Shown here in pieces: positions 31,986 to 41,158 of a DNA stretch of 64,000 bases. Location of the stretch: NCBI RefSeq assembly GCF_000427885.1, contig NZ_ATYW01000014.1, forward strand, positions 140,976 through 204,975. Reading direction: 5' to 3'. The DNA is from Glycomyces tenuis DSM 44171 (GTDB lineage Bacteria > Actinomycetota > Actinomycetes > Mycobacteriales > Micromonosporaceae). Position numbers and translations under genes: made by a program. Each line of letters starts with the position of its first letter. Position 1 is the first letter of the stretch. The notes beneath the pieces are model-generated. The model searched no databases. It worked only from the letters and a program-made list of their open reading frames with translations, and was not told where the DNA came from.

Positions 31986-33637
31986 TCGCGCGGCGCCTAC
32001 GGCCGCCGGGGCGGGCCCTGCTGCTCGTCCTGGCGGCCCTCATCCTCTCGCTCGCGCCCGCGCAGTCGGCGCAGGCGCACGCCGCCCTGCTGGGCACCGA
32101 CCCCGAGAACGGCATCGTGCTCGACCGGGCCCCCGAAGCGGTCACGCTCAGCTTCAACGAACCGGTCCAGCCGGTCGCCGAGTCCATCCGCCTAGTCGAC
32201 GGCCTCGGCCGAGAGCAGCCGCTCACCGCCGAGGCCAGTGACGACGACGTCGTCGTCGAGCTGCCCGCGGACCTCGCCGACGGCCCCTACCACCTGAACT
32301 GGCGGGTCATCTCCGCCGACGGCCACCCCATCGCGGGGGTCGTGTCCTTCGCCGTCGGCACCGAGACCCCGCCGCCCGCCCCCGCCGCGCCCGTCGAAGC
32401 GGACGCCGCGTGGCCCTGGGCGGTCCAGGCCGTCAACGTCCTGTACTACCTCGGCCTGCTCGTGTGCTGCGGCCTCGTGTTCTTCCGGATCGCGATCGCC
32501 CGGGAGCTGAGCCCGTCCCGCCCTCCGCGCCCGCTCCTGCTCGCCTCCGGCTCGCTCGCGGTCCTGGCCGCCGCGCTCGCCGTCCCGCTCGGCGCGCTGG
32601 AGCTGGCCGCGCAGCCGCTCGGTCGCGTCGTCGACGTCGACGCCTGGAGCGCCCTCGTCCGGACCGAGGCCGTCGCGGCACTGGCGCTCACCGCCGCCGG
32701 ACTCTGCCTGGCCCTGTGGTGCGTCACGCGCGGACGCGGCCCGGGGGCCGCCCCGGTGGCCCTGGCCGGCTGCGCGCTGGCGGTGTGCGGGCCGCTCCTG
32801 GTCGGCCACTCGATGTCCTTCGGCCCCCGCTGGCTCATGGTCGCCTCCGACGCGGTGCACGTGGGCACCGGGGCGATCTGGGCCGGGGGACTGGCCGGAC
32901 TGGCGATCACGCTCGGGCGGCTGCGGCGCGGCGGTCGCGCCGAGGACGCGGCGGTCGTGGTGTCCCGCTTCTCGACCTGGGCCGGCGCCAGCGTGGCCGT
33001 GCTCGGCGTCAGCGGCCTGGGGATGGCGCTGATGATCCACCGCGAATGGGACGGCCTCTTCGGCTCCGACCACGGGCGGGCGCTGCTGATCAAGCTCGGC
33101 CTGGTCGCCGTGGCACTGGGGCTGGCGGGCTGGAACCGGTTCAGGCTCGTCCCGCTCGTCCGCGGCGCCGAGGACGCCCGCGCGGGCCTGACGCGGCTGC
33201 GCCGCGTCGTGCGGGTCGAGGCCGCCGTCGTCGCCGCGGTCATCGCGCTGACCGGCGTCCTGGTGAACCTGACCCCCACCGCCGAGGAGCCTCCGGAGGC
33301 GGCGGACGTCGCCGTCGAGGAGCACCTCCACGACGACCTGGGCGAAGGCGCGGTCGAGGCGCACCTGGACCCGGGGACGATCGGCGAGAACACGCTGATG
33401 CTGACCCTGACCGACGCCCAAGGGGCGCCGCTGGCCCCGGAGGAGGCGCCGGTGGTCTCCGCTACGCTGCCGGAGCGGGACTTCGGTCCGGTCGAGGCCG
33501 AGGTCCACGAGCTCGGCCCCGGCGAGTACCACTGCGTGCTCGACCTGCCGCTGACCGGCACATGGGAGATCGACGTCCAGGTCCGCGTCTCGCGGTACGC
33601 CTCAGAGACCGCGAGCCTCACCGTCGCGGTGGAGTAG
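31982..33637 (+). CDS. CopC-CopD fusion, copper resistance/uptake membrane protein
   Basis: A 551-residue protein. After a signal peptide ending near QSAQAH, the CopC domain starts with the copper-ligand His (HAALLGTDPENG) and holds WRVISADGHPIAGVVSFAVG. About eight membrane helices form the CopD domain, with conserved His in LVGHSMSFGPRW and SDAVHVGTGAIWAGGL. The last ~120 residues form an extracytoplasmic FixH/YtkA-like beta domain (AVEAHLDPGTIGENTLMLTLTDAQG, ending TASLTVAVE). It is probably a copper importer or handling protein. The GTG start overlaps the ycnI stop. Confidence 0.9.
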   Translation: MIARRLRPPGRALLLVLAALILSLAPAQSAQAHAALLGTDPENGIVLDRAPEAVTLSFNEPVQPVAESIRLVDGLGREQPLTAEASDDDVVVELPADLADGPYHLNWRVISADGHPIAGVVSFAVGTETPPPAPAAPVEADAAWPWAVQAVNVLYYLGLLVCCGLVFFRIAIARELSPSRPPRPLLLASGSLAVLAAALAVPLGALELAAQPLGRVVDVDAWSALVRTEAVAALALTAAGLCLALWCVTRGRGPGAAPVALAGCALAVCGPLLVGHSMSFGPRWLMVASDAVHVGTGAIWAGGLAGLAITLGRLRRGGRAEDAAVVVSRFSTWAGASVAVLGVSGLGMALMIHREWDGLFGSDHGRALLIKLGLVAVALGLAGWNRFRLVPLVRGAEDARAGLTRLRRVVRVEAAVVAAVIALTGVLVNLTPTAEEPPEAADVAVEEHLHDDLGEGAVEAHLDPGTIGENTLMLTLTDAQGAPLAPEEAPVVSATLPERDFGPVEAEVHELGPGEYHCVLDLPLTGTWEIDVQVRVSRYASETASLTVAVE

Positions 33638-33653
33638 CGGAGGGCCGGGCCTT

Positions 33654-33674
33654 ATTGCAACTATCTTGCAATAG
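33654..33674. promoter_or_regulatory. MarR-like inverted repeat TATTGCAA-N5-TTGCAATA
   Basis: Perfect 8-bp arms around CTATC, six bases before a possible leader ORF and 112 bp before peptide deformylase. Symmetry and size fit a MarR-family dimer. MarR genes often neighbour deformylase genes in actinobacteria, but none is present here. Confidence 0.5.
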
Positions 33675-33679
33675 TAGGA

Positions 33680-33789
33680 TGCCAGCGGCAGTGCTCACCG
33701 AGGTGAAGGGTTCGGCTGTGGGTTCGACGGTGGAGACGCGTTCGGTTCGCGCCGCGGCGCGGCAGGCGCGTCGGGCGGTGGCCGAGTGA
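33680..33789 (+). CDS. Possible 36-codon leader ORF before peptide deformylase
   Basis: ATG at 33680, six bases after the inverted repeat, opens a short frame (MPAAVLTEVKGSAVGSTVET..., Arg/Ala-rich end) whose TGA overlaps the deformylase GTG start. With almost no 5' leader after the repeat it could be translated from a leaderless mRNA. No domain is recognised. Coupling by overlap is the main argument that it is real. Confidence 0.35.
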
Positions 33790-34313
33790 GCGGCACCGCC
33801 AGGCCGATCGTCCGCTACGGCGATCCGATCCTGCACCGGCCCTGCAAGGCCGTCGAGTCCTTCGACGCCGAACTCGCCGAGCTCATCGACGACATGTTCG
33901 CGAGCATGCGCGCGGTCGACGGGGTCGGCTTGGCGGCCAACCAGATCGGCGTCGACGCCCGGGTGTTCGTCGTCGAATGCCGCGACGCGGACGGCCGCGT
34001 CACCGTCGCCGCCGTCGTCAACCCGGTCCTCGAGCTCCCGCCGCCGCCCCGAGAGCTCGACGTCGGCCGCGAGGGCTGCCTGTCGGTGCCCGGCCAGTTC
34101 ACCGGCAGCGCCCGCGCCGCGACCGCCGCCGTCGACGGCTTCGACGCCGCCGGGAAGCCCGTCCGGATCGAGGGCACCGGGCTGCTCGCCCGCTGCCTCC
34201 AGCACGAGTTCGACCACCTGGGAGGCACCGTCTTCGTCGACCGCCTGCCCCGGAAGACCCGCAAGCGGGTGCTCGAGGCCGCCGGCCTGCCCACCGCCAG
34301 GCCCGGAGCCTGA
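33786..34313 (+). CDS. def: Peptide deformylase
   Basis: A 175-residue enzyme with all three deformylase motifs: GVGLAANQIG (residues ~47-56), EGCLS with the metal-ligand Cys, and QHEFDH with two His ligands and the catalytic Glu. It removes the formyl group from the initiator methionine of nascent proteins. The second motif is followed by VPGQF rather than the longer insertions of type II enzymes. The GTG start overlaps the stop of a short upstream frame. It probably supplements a housekeeping deformylase elsewhere, since this copy sits apart from fmt or methionine-aminopeptidase genes. Confidence 0.93.
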   Translation: MSGTARPIVRYGDPILHRPCKAVESFDAELAELIDDMFASMRAVDGVGLAANQIGVDARVFVVECRDADGRVTVAAVVNPVLELPPPPRELDVGREGCLSVPGQFTGSARAATAAVDGFDAAGKPVRIEGTGLLARCLQHEFDHLGGTVFVDRLPRKTRKRVLEAAGLPTARPGA

Positions 34314-34495
34314 CATGCCCGAGCCACTCGGCGCCCGCCGTCTCCCGAAGCCCGCCGCACCGGCGGCGGCGCTATGATCGCCGCGGTCGGGTCCGTGCCC
34401 GTCGAAGCGGGCGCGCCCTGGGCGCCGCCGGCCATGTCCGCCGATCCGTCCGCGCCGCTGACCGCGGCACCACCGCAAGCCGTGAAAGGGAGCCT

Positions 34496-35701
34496 GTGAA
34501 CCGTTCGAGTGAGCTGACCGAGCTGGAAGAGCGATACGGCGCGCACAACTACCACCCGCTGCCGGTCGTCCTCACCCACGGCGAGGGCGCCTGGGTCACC
34601 GACACCGAGGGCCGCCGCTACCTCGACTGGCTCTCGGCCTACTCGGCGGTCAACTTCGGGCACCGGCACCCGCGCCTGGTCGAGGCCGCCCGCGCCCAGC
34701 TCGACCGGCTCACCCTCGCCTCCCGCGCCTTCCACACCGATCAGCTCGGGCCCTTCTGCGCCGAGCTCGCCGCGCTGTGCGGGATGGACGCCGTCCTGCC
34801 GATGAACACCGGCGCCGAAGCGGTCGAGACCGCGATCAAGGCCGCCCGCAAATGGGGCTACACCCGCAAGGGCGTCCCCGCCGACCGCGCCCGCATCGTC
34901 GTCTTCGACGGCAACTTCCACGGCCGCACCACCACCATCGTCGGATTCTCCGGTGACGAGACCGCCCGGGCGGACTTCGGGCCCTTCGCGCCCGGCTTCG
35001 ACCGCGTCCCCTACGGCGACGTCGACGCGCTCGCCGCGGCCGTCGGACCCGACACCGTCGCGGTCCTGATCGAGCCCGTCCAGGGCGAGGCCGGCGTCGT
35101 CGTCCCGCCCGCGGGCTACCTCGCCGCGGTGCGCGCCGTCTGCGACGAGCACGGCGTCCTCATGATCGCCGACGAGATCCAGTCCGGACTCGCCCGCACC
35201 GGGCACACCTTCGCGTGCGAGCGCGAGCAGGTCCGCCCCGACCTCTACCTGCTCGGCAAGGCCCTCGGCGGCGGCATCGTGCCGGTCTCGGCCGTGGTCT
35301 GCGACAGGAAGGTCATGGACGTCTTCGCGCCCGGCACCCACGGCTCCACCTTCGGCGGCAACCCGCTCGCCGCCGCCGTCGGCCGCGAGGTCGTCGCCAT
35401 GCTCGCCACCGGCGAATGGCAGCAGCGGGCCCGCGACCTCGGCAAGCACCTCGCGAAGGCCCTGGCCGGGCTCAACGAGTCGAAAGTGGAGGCCGTGCGG
35501 GTGTGCGGCCTGTGGGCGGGGGTCGACCTCGCGCCCGGCGGGCCGACCGCCCGCGAGGTGTGCGAGCGCATGGCCCGCGACGGCGTGCTGTGCAAGGAGA
35601 CCCACCACACGACCGTCCGCATCGCCCCGCCGCTCGTCATCGAACCCGCCGAGATCGACCACGGCATCGAGGTGCTCGCCCGCGCCATCGACGCCGCCTA
35701 G
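34496..35701 (+). CDS. rocD: Ornithine--oxo-acid aminotransferase
   Basis: A 401-residue class III PLP aminotransferase. Typical RocD segments are YGAHNYHPLPVVL near the N-terminus, LSAYSAVNFGHRHP, LPMNTGAEAVETAIKAARKWGY and VFDGNFHGRTTTIVGFS. The PLP lysine lies in YLLGKALGGGIVPVSA, and ADEIQSGLARTG supplies the PLP-interacting Asp. It moves the delta-amino group of ornithine to 2-oxoglutarate, giving glutamate semialdehyde, which links arginine and proline metabolism. GTG at 34496 follows AAAGGGAG. It is monocistronic; 180 bp of intergenic sequence upstream shows nothing distinctive. Confidence 0.93.
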   Translation: MNRSSELTELEERYGAHNYHPLPVVLTHGEGAWVTDTEGRRYLDWLSAYSAVNFGHRHPRLVEAARAQLDRLTLASRAFHTDQLGPFCAELAALCGMDAVLPMNTGAEAVETAIKAARKWGYTRKGVPADRARIVVFDGNFHGRTTTIVGFSGDETARADFGPFAPGFDRVPYGDVDALAAAVGPDTVAVLIEPVQGEAGVVVPPAGYLAAVRAVCDEHGVLMIADEIQSGLARTGHTFACEREQVRPDLYLLGKALGGGIVPVSAVVCDRKVMDVFAPGTHGSTFGGNPLAAAVGREVVAMLATGEWQQRARDLGKHLAKALAGLNESKVEAVRVCGLWAGVDLAPGGPTAREVCERMARDGVLCKETHHTTVRIAPPLVIEPAEIDHGIEVLARAIDAA

Positions 35702-35731
35702 CGCTCCCATCGCCGGAACCGGCCCACTCGA

Positions 35732-35747
35732 GGCGAAACGTCCAGGC
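35732..35747 (+). promoter_or_regulatory. Shared activator site GGCGAAACGTCCAGGC, copy 1
   Basis: Differs at one base from copy 2 (38544-38559) and at two from copy 3 (48147-48162). It lies 18 bp upstream of the promoter at 35766-35794, the usual place for an AraC-family activator. The nearby AraC gene at 47261-48124 is the likely binder. Confidence 0.6.
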
Positions 35748-35765
35748 CCGTAAGCGATTATCGGG

Positions 35766-35794
35766 TTCTCCCGAACGCCCGTCCGCCCTAGCGT
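35766..35794 (+). promoter_or_regulatory. Promoter of secreted GH97 gene
   Basis: TTCTCC, 17 bp, TAGCGT. The weak -35 fits activator dependence. The geometry is the same as at the second GH97 promoter (TTCACG-N17-TAGCCT at 38578-38606), and the surrounding bases CTAGCsTCGGAGwTGCC also match. Confidence 0.5.
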
Positions 35795-35846
35795 CGGAGT
35801 TGCCCGGCGCCGCTCGGCCCGGGACGGACGAACCAGGGAGTTCCAC

Positions 35847-38483
35847 ATGAGAGGCAGCACGGGACGCCGGCGTCCCCTTGCCCTGCTCGTCGCGGCGGTG
35901 GCGGCCGTAGCCGCGCCGATCGTCGCGACCGCCGCGGGCTCGCCGGCCCTCGCCGCCGAGACCCACAGCGTGACCTCGCCGAACGGCGAGGTCACCTTCA
36001 CCGTCGCCGAACAGCCCGACGGCGCGCTCACCTACACGGTCACCGCCAGATCCACAGTGATCTTCGAGGAGTCCCCGCTGGGGATCGCCACCGACGAGGC
36101 CGACTTCCGCTCGGGGCTCGCCTTCGCCTCCGAGTCGCGCTCCACGATCGACGAACGCTACACCCTCCCGGCCGGCACCGACCCGGCCTACCGGAACCAC
36201 GCCGAAGAGCTCGTCCTCGAGTACACCAAGGACGGGGCGGCCGTGCAGCTGATCGTCCGGGCCTATGACGACGGCGTCGCCTACCGCTACCGGCTGCCCG
36301 GCTCGGGCGAGGCGACGATCACCGGCGAGTCGAGCGGCTTCCGCCTGCCCCAGGGCACCGGCGGCTGGGCCGCCGACTGGAACGGCAACTACGAGCAGGA
36401 CTACCTGTACCGGGATGCCGCCGAGCTGAACTCGGGCCACGACTACACGATGCCCCTGCTCGCCTCCGTCGACGACAACGCCTACTTCACCCTCATCTCC
36501 GAGGCCAACGTCTACAACGCGAACGCGAGCTACGCCCCGGCGATGCTCGAAGGCGACGGCGCGGGCGCCGGCCTGCTCCAGGTGGCGCGCACGCCCGACC
36601 AGGCCTTCCCCATCGAGAGCGCCTACCCCTTCCAGACACCGTGGCGGGCCGCGGTCATCGCCCCCGACCTCGACGTCCTCTACAACACCGACCTGATGCA
36701 GCACCTCAACCCGCCCGCCGAGGAGGCGGCCGACTGGGTGGCCCCCGGCCGGGCGGGCTGGACCTGGTACACCGACGACGACAGCGCCGCCGACATGGAC
36801 AAGCAGAAGCAGATGGTCGACTTCGCCGCCTCGATGGGCTGGGAGTACGTCACCGTCGACTGCTGCTACGACCCGGCGACCGACCTCCCCGAGATCAGCG
36901 AGTACGCCGCGCAGCGCGGCGTGAAGGTCTTCGCGTGGGTCACCGCCGAGCCCTTCGCCAACCCCGAACTGGCCGGCCCGCTCGTCGCCGAGCACAAGGC
37001 CTACGGCGTCGCCGGCCTCAAGGTCGACTTCTTCCTCGACGACTCCCAGGAGGTGCAGCAGTGGTACCAGTCCATCGGCGAGGCTGCCGGCGAGCACGAG
37101 CTGATGCTCAACCTCCACGGCAGCACCAAGCCCGGCGGCGAGAACCGCACCTGGCCGTGGCTGGTCACCAGTGAGGCCGTCGCCGGCACCGAGCACTACA
37201 AGTACCCGCCGCCGACGACCGCGCGGCTCGACGCGACCCTGCCGTTCACGCGCGGTCCGCTCGGCGGCATGGACTACACCCCGGCGATGATCTCGCAGAA
37301 CGACTCGATCCTGACCCAGGCGCACACGCTCGCCCAGTCGGTCGTCTTCACCTCCGCGATGGTCAACTACGCCGACTCGGCCGCCGCCTACGAGCAGTGG
37401 CCCGGCAGGCACCTGCTGCGCGCCCTGCCGACGGTCTGGGACGAGTCGCGCGTGGTCGAGGGCTTCCCCGGCGACCACATCACGGTCGCCCGCAGAAGCG
37501 GCGAGGACTGGTTCATCGGCGCGATGACCGACCAGGCCCGCACCGCCACCGTCCCCCTCGACTTCCTCGGCGAGGGCACCTACACCGCGACGGTCTTCGC
37601 CGACGACGAGCACGGCCGCGTCGAAGTCAGCACGCAGGAGGTCGCCGGCGGCGACACACTCACACTGCCGATGATCGCCACCGGCGGCGTCTCGGTGCAC
37701 CTGTCGACGACACCGCTCGAGCAGATCGGCGCCGACGACACCCGCTACGAGGCCGAGGACCCCGGCAACACGCTCGCCGGCGGCGCGGTGGTCGACGCCT
37801 GCAAGGGCTGCTCCGAGGGCGCCAAGGTCGGCTACCTCGGCCAGGGCGGATCGGTCCAGTTCAACGACGTCACCGCGACAGCGACCGGCACGCACGAGAT
37901 GACCTTCACCTACACCTCCGGCGACCCGAGGAACGTGCGGATCACCGTCAACGGCGAGGAACTGCCGACCGAGGTCCTGTCGGACTCCGGCGGCTGGGAG
38001 TTCGTGAACAAGTGGAGCGTCGACGTCCCGCTCGAAGCCGGCTCGAACACGATCCGCTTCGACAACCCGTCCGAGTACGCGCCCGACATCGACGCGCTCA
38101 CGATCAGCCGCTCCACCGAGGCCGAGGACCCCGGCAACATCCTCGCGGGCGGCGCGGCCGTCGCCCAGTGCGGCGAATGCTCGGGCGGCGAGCTCGTGAG
38201 CGGCCTCGACGGCGCCGCCTCGCTCACCGTGAACGACCTGAGCGTCGCCGAGGACGGGAACCACACCATCGGGCTGCGCTACGCCGGCACCGAGGACGCG
38301 ACCGTGCTGCTCAGCGTCGACGGAGGCGACCCGGTCGAGGTCGCGCTGACCGCCACCGGATCGAACGAGGCGGTCGCGGTCGAGACCGTCGGACTCGACC
38401 TCGTCTCGGCGGGGAGCACCGTGACGGTGACCGGCGCGTCCTCCGCGGACCTCGGGATCGACGCGATCACCGTCATCCGCTGA
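35847..38483 (+). CDS. Secreted GH97 glycosidase with two C-terminal CBM35/CBM6-like modules
   Basis: An 878-residue protein with a Tat/Sec-like signal peptide (MRGSTGRRRP..., cleavage near SPALAAE). A GH97 N-terminal beta domain (about 40-280) precedes a TIM barrel (APGRAGWTWYTDDD..., VAGLKVDFFLDDSQEV with the Asp that acts as nucleophile in retaining GH97 enzymes, and TSEAVAGTEHYKY with the likely acid/base Glu) and the GH97 C-terminal domain. From residue ~633, two repeated carbohydrate-binding modules follow, each starting YEAEDPGN/TEAEDPGN with a Cys pair (CKGCS, CGECS). It is probably a retaining alpha-galactosidase, which fits the GH36 and transporter genes downstream. AGGGAG precedes the ATG. 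Confidence 0.87.
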   Translation: MRGSTGRRRPLALLVAAVAAVAAPIVATAAGSPALAAETHSVTSPNGEVTFTVAEQPDGALTYTVTARSTVIFEESPLGIATDEADFRSGLAFASESRSTIDERYTLPAGTDPAYRNHAEELVLEYTKDGAAVQLIVRAYDDGVAYRYRLPGSGEATITGESSGFRLPQGTGGWAADWNGNYEQDYLYRDAAELNSGHDYTMPLLASVDDNAYFTLISEANVYNANASYAPAMLEGDGAGAGLLQVARTPDQAFPIESAYPFQTPWRAAVIAPDLDVLYNTDLMQHLNPPAEEAADWVAPGRAGWTWYTDDDSAADMDKQKQMVDFAASMGWEYVTVDCCYDPATDLPEISEYAAQRGVKVFAWVTAEPFANPELAGPLVAEHKAYGVAGLKVDFFLDDSQEVQQWYQSIGEAAGEHELMLNLHGSTKPGGENRTWPWLVTSEAVAGTEHYKYPPPTTARLDATLPFTRGPLGGMDYTPAMISQNDSILTQAHTLAQSVVFTSAMVNYADSAAAYEQWPGRHLLRALPTVWDESRVVEGFPGDHITVARRSGEDWFIGAMTDQARTATVPLDFLGEGTYTATVFADDEHGRVEVSTQEVAGGDTLTLPMIATGGVSVHLSTTPLEQIGADDTRYEAEDPGNTLAGGAVVDACKGCSEGAKVGYLGQGGSVQFNDVTATATGTHEMTFTYTSGDPRNVRITVNGEELPTEVLSDSGGWEFVNKWSVDVPLEAGSNTIRFDNPSEYAPDIDALTISRSTEAEDPGNILAGGAAVAQCGECSGGELVSGLDGAASLTVNDLSVAEDGNHTIGLRYAGTEDATVLLSVDGGDPVEVALTATGSNEAVAVETVGLDLVSAGSTVTVTGASSADLGIDAITVIR

Positions 38484-38499
38484 TCGTCCCAGTCCGAGA

Positions 38500-38530
38500 G
38501 CCGGGGAGCAGGCACCCGCCGCTCCCCGGC
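38500..38530. terminator. Hairpin after secreted GH97 gene
   Basis: GCCGGGGAGC and GCTCCCCGGC form a 10-bp stem with an 11-base loop, separating the secreted GH97 transcript from the next promoter. Confidence 0.6.
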
Positions 38531-38543
38531 GCTCCCGTGGAGC

Positions 38544-38559
38544 GGCGAATCGTCCAGGC
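38544..38559 (+). promoter_or_regulatory. Shared activator site GGCGAATCGTCCAGGC, copy 2
   Basis: Same element as at 35732 and 48147. Its end is 18 bp upstream of the -35 box at 38578, exactly as for copy 1. Confidence 0.6.
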
Positions 38560-38577
38560 GACTCGTGCGATCGGACA

Positions 38578-38606
38578 TTCACGGCGCTCCCCTCGGCCAC
38601 TAGCCT
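38578..38606 (+). promoter_or_regulatory. Promoter of GH97/transport/alpha-galactosidase operon
   Basis: TTCACG, 17 bp, TAGCCT, aligned with the upstream GH97 promoter in spacing and in flanking sequence. Confidence 0.5.
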
Positions 38607-38661
38607 CGGAGATGCCGGTTCGCACTGTGCCCACCGGTCACATCGGCAACACGGAGACGAA

Positions 38662-41148
38662 GTGGTCAACGAGAACAGCAGCGGGCCCGTGCGCGCCCCC
38701 CGCATCGACGTCCGCGCCGACCGCGTCGTCCTGGACACCGGGCGGCCCGGCCTCGAGGAGATCGGACTCGGCGTCCGGCTCGACGGCGTCGACCTCGGCG
38801 AAGGCTCGACGCTCATCGGCAGCGCCGAACGCGAGATCGCCGAGGAGTGGACCGCGCGCTCCGGGAAGGCCGCCGGGACCCACCGGTACGCCCACCTGGA
38901 GCAGGTCCACGAGCTGGCGCACCGCAGCGGCCTCGAATGGCAGGTCCACGTCCGCTCCGGCGCCGACGGGATAGCCGTCCGCTACGCCGCCGCGCGCCTC
39001 GAAGGGCACCGCCGCCTCGAAGGCGACCGAACCCGCCTCCGCCTCGGCCGCTCGGCCCGCATCTGGGCCCTCGACTACCAGACCTGGTACGAGACGCCGC
39101 GTTTCGGAGCCGACCTCGCCGAGCTCGAAGCGGGCGACTACGGCCTCCCGCTCCTCGCCCGGACCGGCGAGGAGTACGTGCTCGTCACCGAATCCGGGAT
39201 CGACGGCCGTTTCAGCGGCGCGCACGCCGCGATCGCCGACGGCGCCCTCGCCTTCGCGTTCGCCGACGCCTCCACCGAGGTCACGCGCGGCCCGCTCACC
39301 CCCTGGCGGGTCTTCGTCACCGGCGACCTCGCCTCGATCGTCGAGAGCCGCTTCGTCGACGAACTCGCGCCCGCGCCCCTCGACACCGCCCCCGCGGCCG
39401 ACTGGGTGCGTCCCGGCCGCGCCGCCTGGTCGTGGTGGTCGGACTTCTACTCCGGCGCGCAGCTCCACCGCCAGCGGCACTTCGTCGACGCCGCCGCCCG
39501 CCTCGGCTGGGAGCACCTCCTCATCGACTGCGGCTGGGACGAGACCTGGGTGCCCGAGATCGTGTCCTACGCGAGCCGCCGCGGCGTCCAAGTCCACCTG
39601 TGGGCCGTCTGGCACGACCTCGACGGGCCCGAGAACCTCGCCAAGCTCGCGCTGTGGCGGTCCTGGGGCGTCGCCGGCATCAAGGTCGACTTCATGGAAT
39701 CGGAGTCGAAGGACCGCTACCGCTGGTACGACGCGATCCTCGCCGAGACCGCCCGGCTCGGCCTCCACGTGAACTTCCACGGATCCGTCATCCCGCGCGG
39801 CTGGGCCAGGACCTGGCCGCAGGTCATCGGCTACGAGGCGATCCGGGGCAGCGAGTACTACGTCTTCTACGACGACACGCCGCTGACCGCCGCCCACAAC
39901 GTCGTCCAGCCCTTCACCCGCAACGTCGTCGGCGCGATGGACTACACGCCCGTCGCCTTCGGCGCACCCGGGCGGACGACCAGCGACGCGCACGAACTCG
40001 CGCTCGCCATCGTCTACGAATGCGGCATCACCCACTTCGCCGACGACGTCGACGCCTACCTCGCCCGGCCCGACGCCGCCCGCCTCCTCGCCGAACTCGC
40101 CCCCGCCTGGGACGAGACCCTGCTGCTCGCCGGCGACCCCGACCGCGAGGCCGTCATCGCCCGCCGCTGGGGCGAACGCTGGTTCGTCGGCGGCATCGCC
40201 ACCGGCCCGGCCCGCCGCCTCACCGTCCCACTCGAGCGCCTCGGCCTCGGGCCGGCCGACGCCTGGATCGTCGGCGACGGCCCCGGCGGCGGCCTCACCG
40301 CCGAAGAGCGCCCCGTCGACGGCGAGCTCGCGGTCGACCTCGCCGAGCACGGCGGCTTCGCCGCCGTCATCGCGCCTCGCGGACGCCCGCTCTTCCGGGC
40401 CGCCGAACGCCCCCGCCTCACGGCGCCCCGCGTCGAACCGGCCGTCCAGTCGTCCACCGCCGACGGCGAGGCGATCATCCGGACCGAGCCGCGGGCGACC
40501 CTTCGGCTCGCCCCGGGCTGGTCGGCCGAGGAACTCGGCGAAGGCCGCTGGAAGATCCGCGCCCCGCGCGCGCTCGCCCCCGGCCGCGCCGGCGTGGTCA
40601 CCGTCGAAACGCCCGGCCCCGACGGTGTGCCGCTCGTCGCCCACGCCCGAGTCCTGAAGCCGCTGTCGCCGGGGACGCACCGCGTCTCGGCGCTCTCCAT
40701 GACCGCGTTCGCGAACGAGAGCGGCCCGATCGAACGCGACCAGAGCAACGGCGGCGGCAACCCCGGCGACGGGGGCCGCATGAGCATCGCCGGAGTGCGC
40801 TTCGACGACGGCTTCGGCGCCTCGACGCCGTCGCGGATCGAGCTGTACCCCGGCGGCGCGGCGGCCCGCTTCACCACCGCCATCGGCGTCGACGACGAGA
40901 CGCCGCGGGCCGCCGCCCGGATGAGCGTCCACGCCGACGGCGTCGAACTGTTCAGCGCCGAGGTCCGCTCCGGCGAGCCGCCGCTCGAGGTCGACATCGA
41001 CCTGCGAGGGGCCCTCGCCCTGAGCCTGCGCTCGGACAGCGTCGATGACGAGACGGCGCCGGCCCACATCGACTGGGCCCGCGGCCGACTCCTGGTCGAA
41101 CCGCCGACGCCGACCCCGCACCCGGGCGACGACGCCCGGACCCTATGA
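38662..41148 (+). CDS. GH97 glycosidase with C-terminal NPCBM domain, no signal peptide
   Basis: An 828-residue GH97 enzyme. The N-terminal beta domain is followed by a barrel containing APAADWVRPGRAAWSWWSDF, DCGWDETW, GVAGIKVDFMESESKDRYRWY (candidate nucleophile Asp) and GYEAIRGSEYYVFYDDTP (candidate acid/base Glu), then the FTRNVVGAMDYTPVAF segment common to GH97. Residues ~670-815 (SALSMTAFANESGPIERDQSNGG...) form an NPCBM sugar-binding domain, rare at the end of a cytoplasmic protein. The N-terminus MVNENSSGPV has no signal peptide, so it should process imported oligosaccharides. It leads the operon with a CUT1 importer, GH36 and epimerase. Start GTG at 38662 is preceded by GGAGACGAA. Confidence 0.85.
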   Translation: MVNENSSGPVRAPRIDVRADRVVLDTGRPGLEEIGLGVRLDGVDLGEGSTLIGSAEREIAEEWTARSGKAAGTHRYAHLEQVHELAHRSGLEWQVHVRSGADGIAVRYAAARLEGHRRLEGDRTRLRLGRSARIWALDYQTWYETPRFGADLAELEAGDYGLPLLARTGEEYVLVTESGIDGRFSGAHAAIADGALAFAFADASTEVTRGPLTPWRVFVTGDLASIVESRFVDELAPAPLDTAPAADWVRPGRAAWSWWSDFYSGAQLHRQRHFVDAAARLGWEHLLIDCGWDETWVPEIVSYASRRGVQVHLWAVWHDLDGPENLAKLALWRSWGVAGIKVDFMESESKDRYRWYDAILAETARLGLHVNFHGSVIPRGWARTWPQVIGYEAIRGSEYYVFYDDTPLTAAHNVVQPFTRNVVGAMDYTPVAFGAPGRTTSDAHELALAIVYECGITHFADDVDAYLARPDAARLLAELAPAWDETLLLAGDPDREAVIARRWGERWFVGGIATGPARRLTVPLERLGLGPADAWIVGDGPGGGLTAEERPVDGELAVDLAEHGGFAAVIAPRGRPLFRAAERPRLTAPRVEPAVQSSTADGEAIIRTEPRATLRLAPGWSAEELGEGRWKIRAPRALAPGRAGVVTVETPGPDGVPLVAHARVLKPLSPGTHRVSALSMTAFANESGPIERDQSNGGGNPGDGGRMSIAGVRFDDGFGASTPSRIELYPGGAAARFTTAIGVDDETPRAAARMSVHADGVELFSAEVRSGEPPLEVDIDLRGALALSLRSDSVDDETAPAHIDWARGRLLVEPPTPTPHPGDDARTL

Positions 41149-41158
41149 AGGAGAAACC

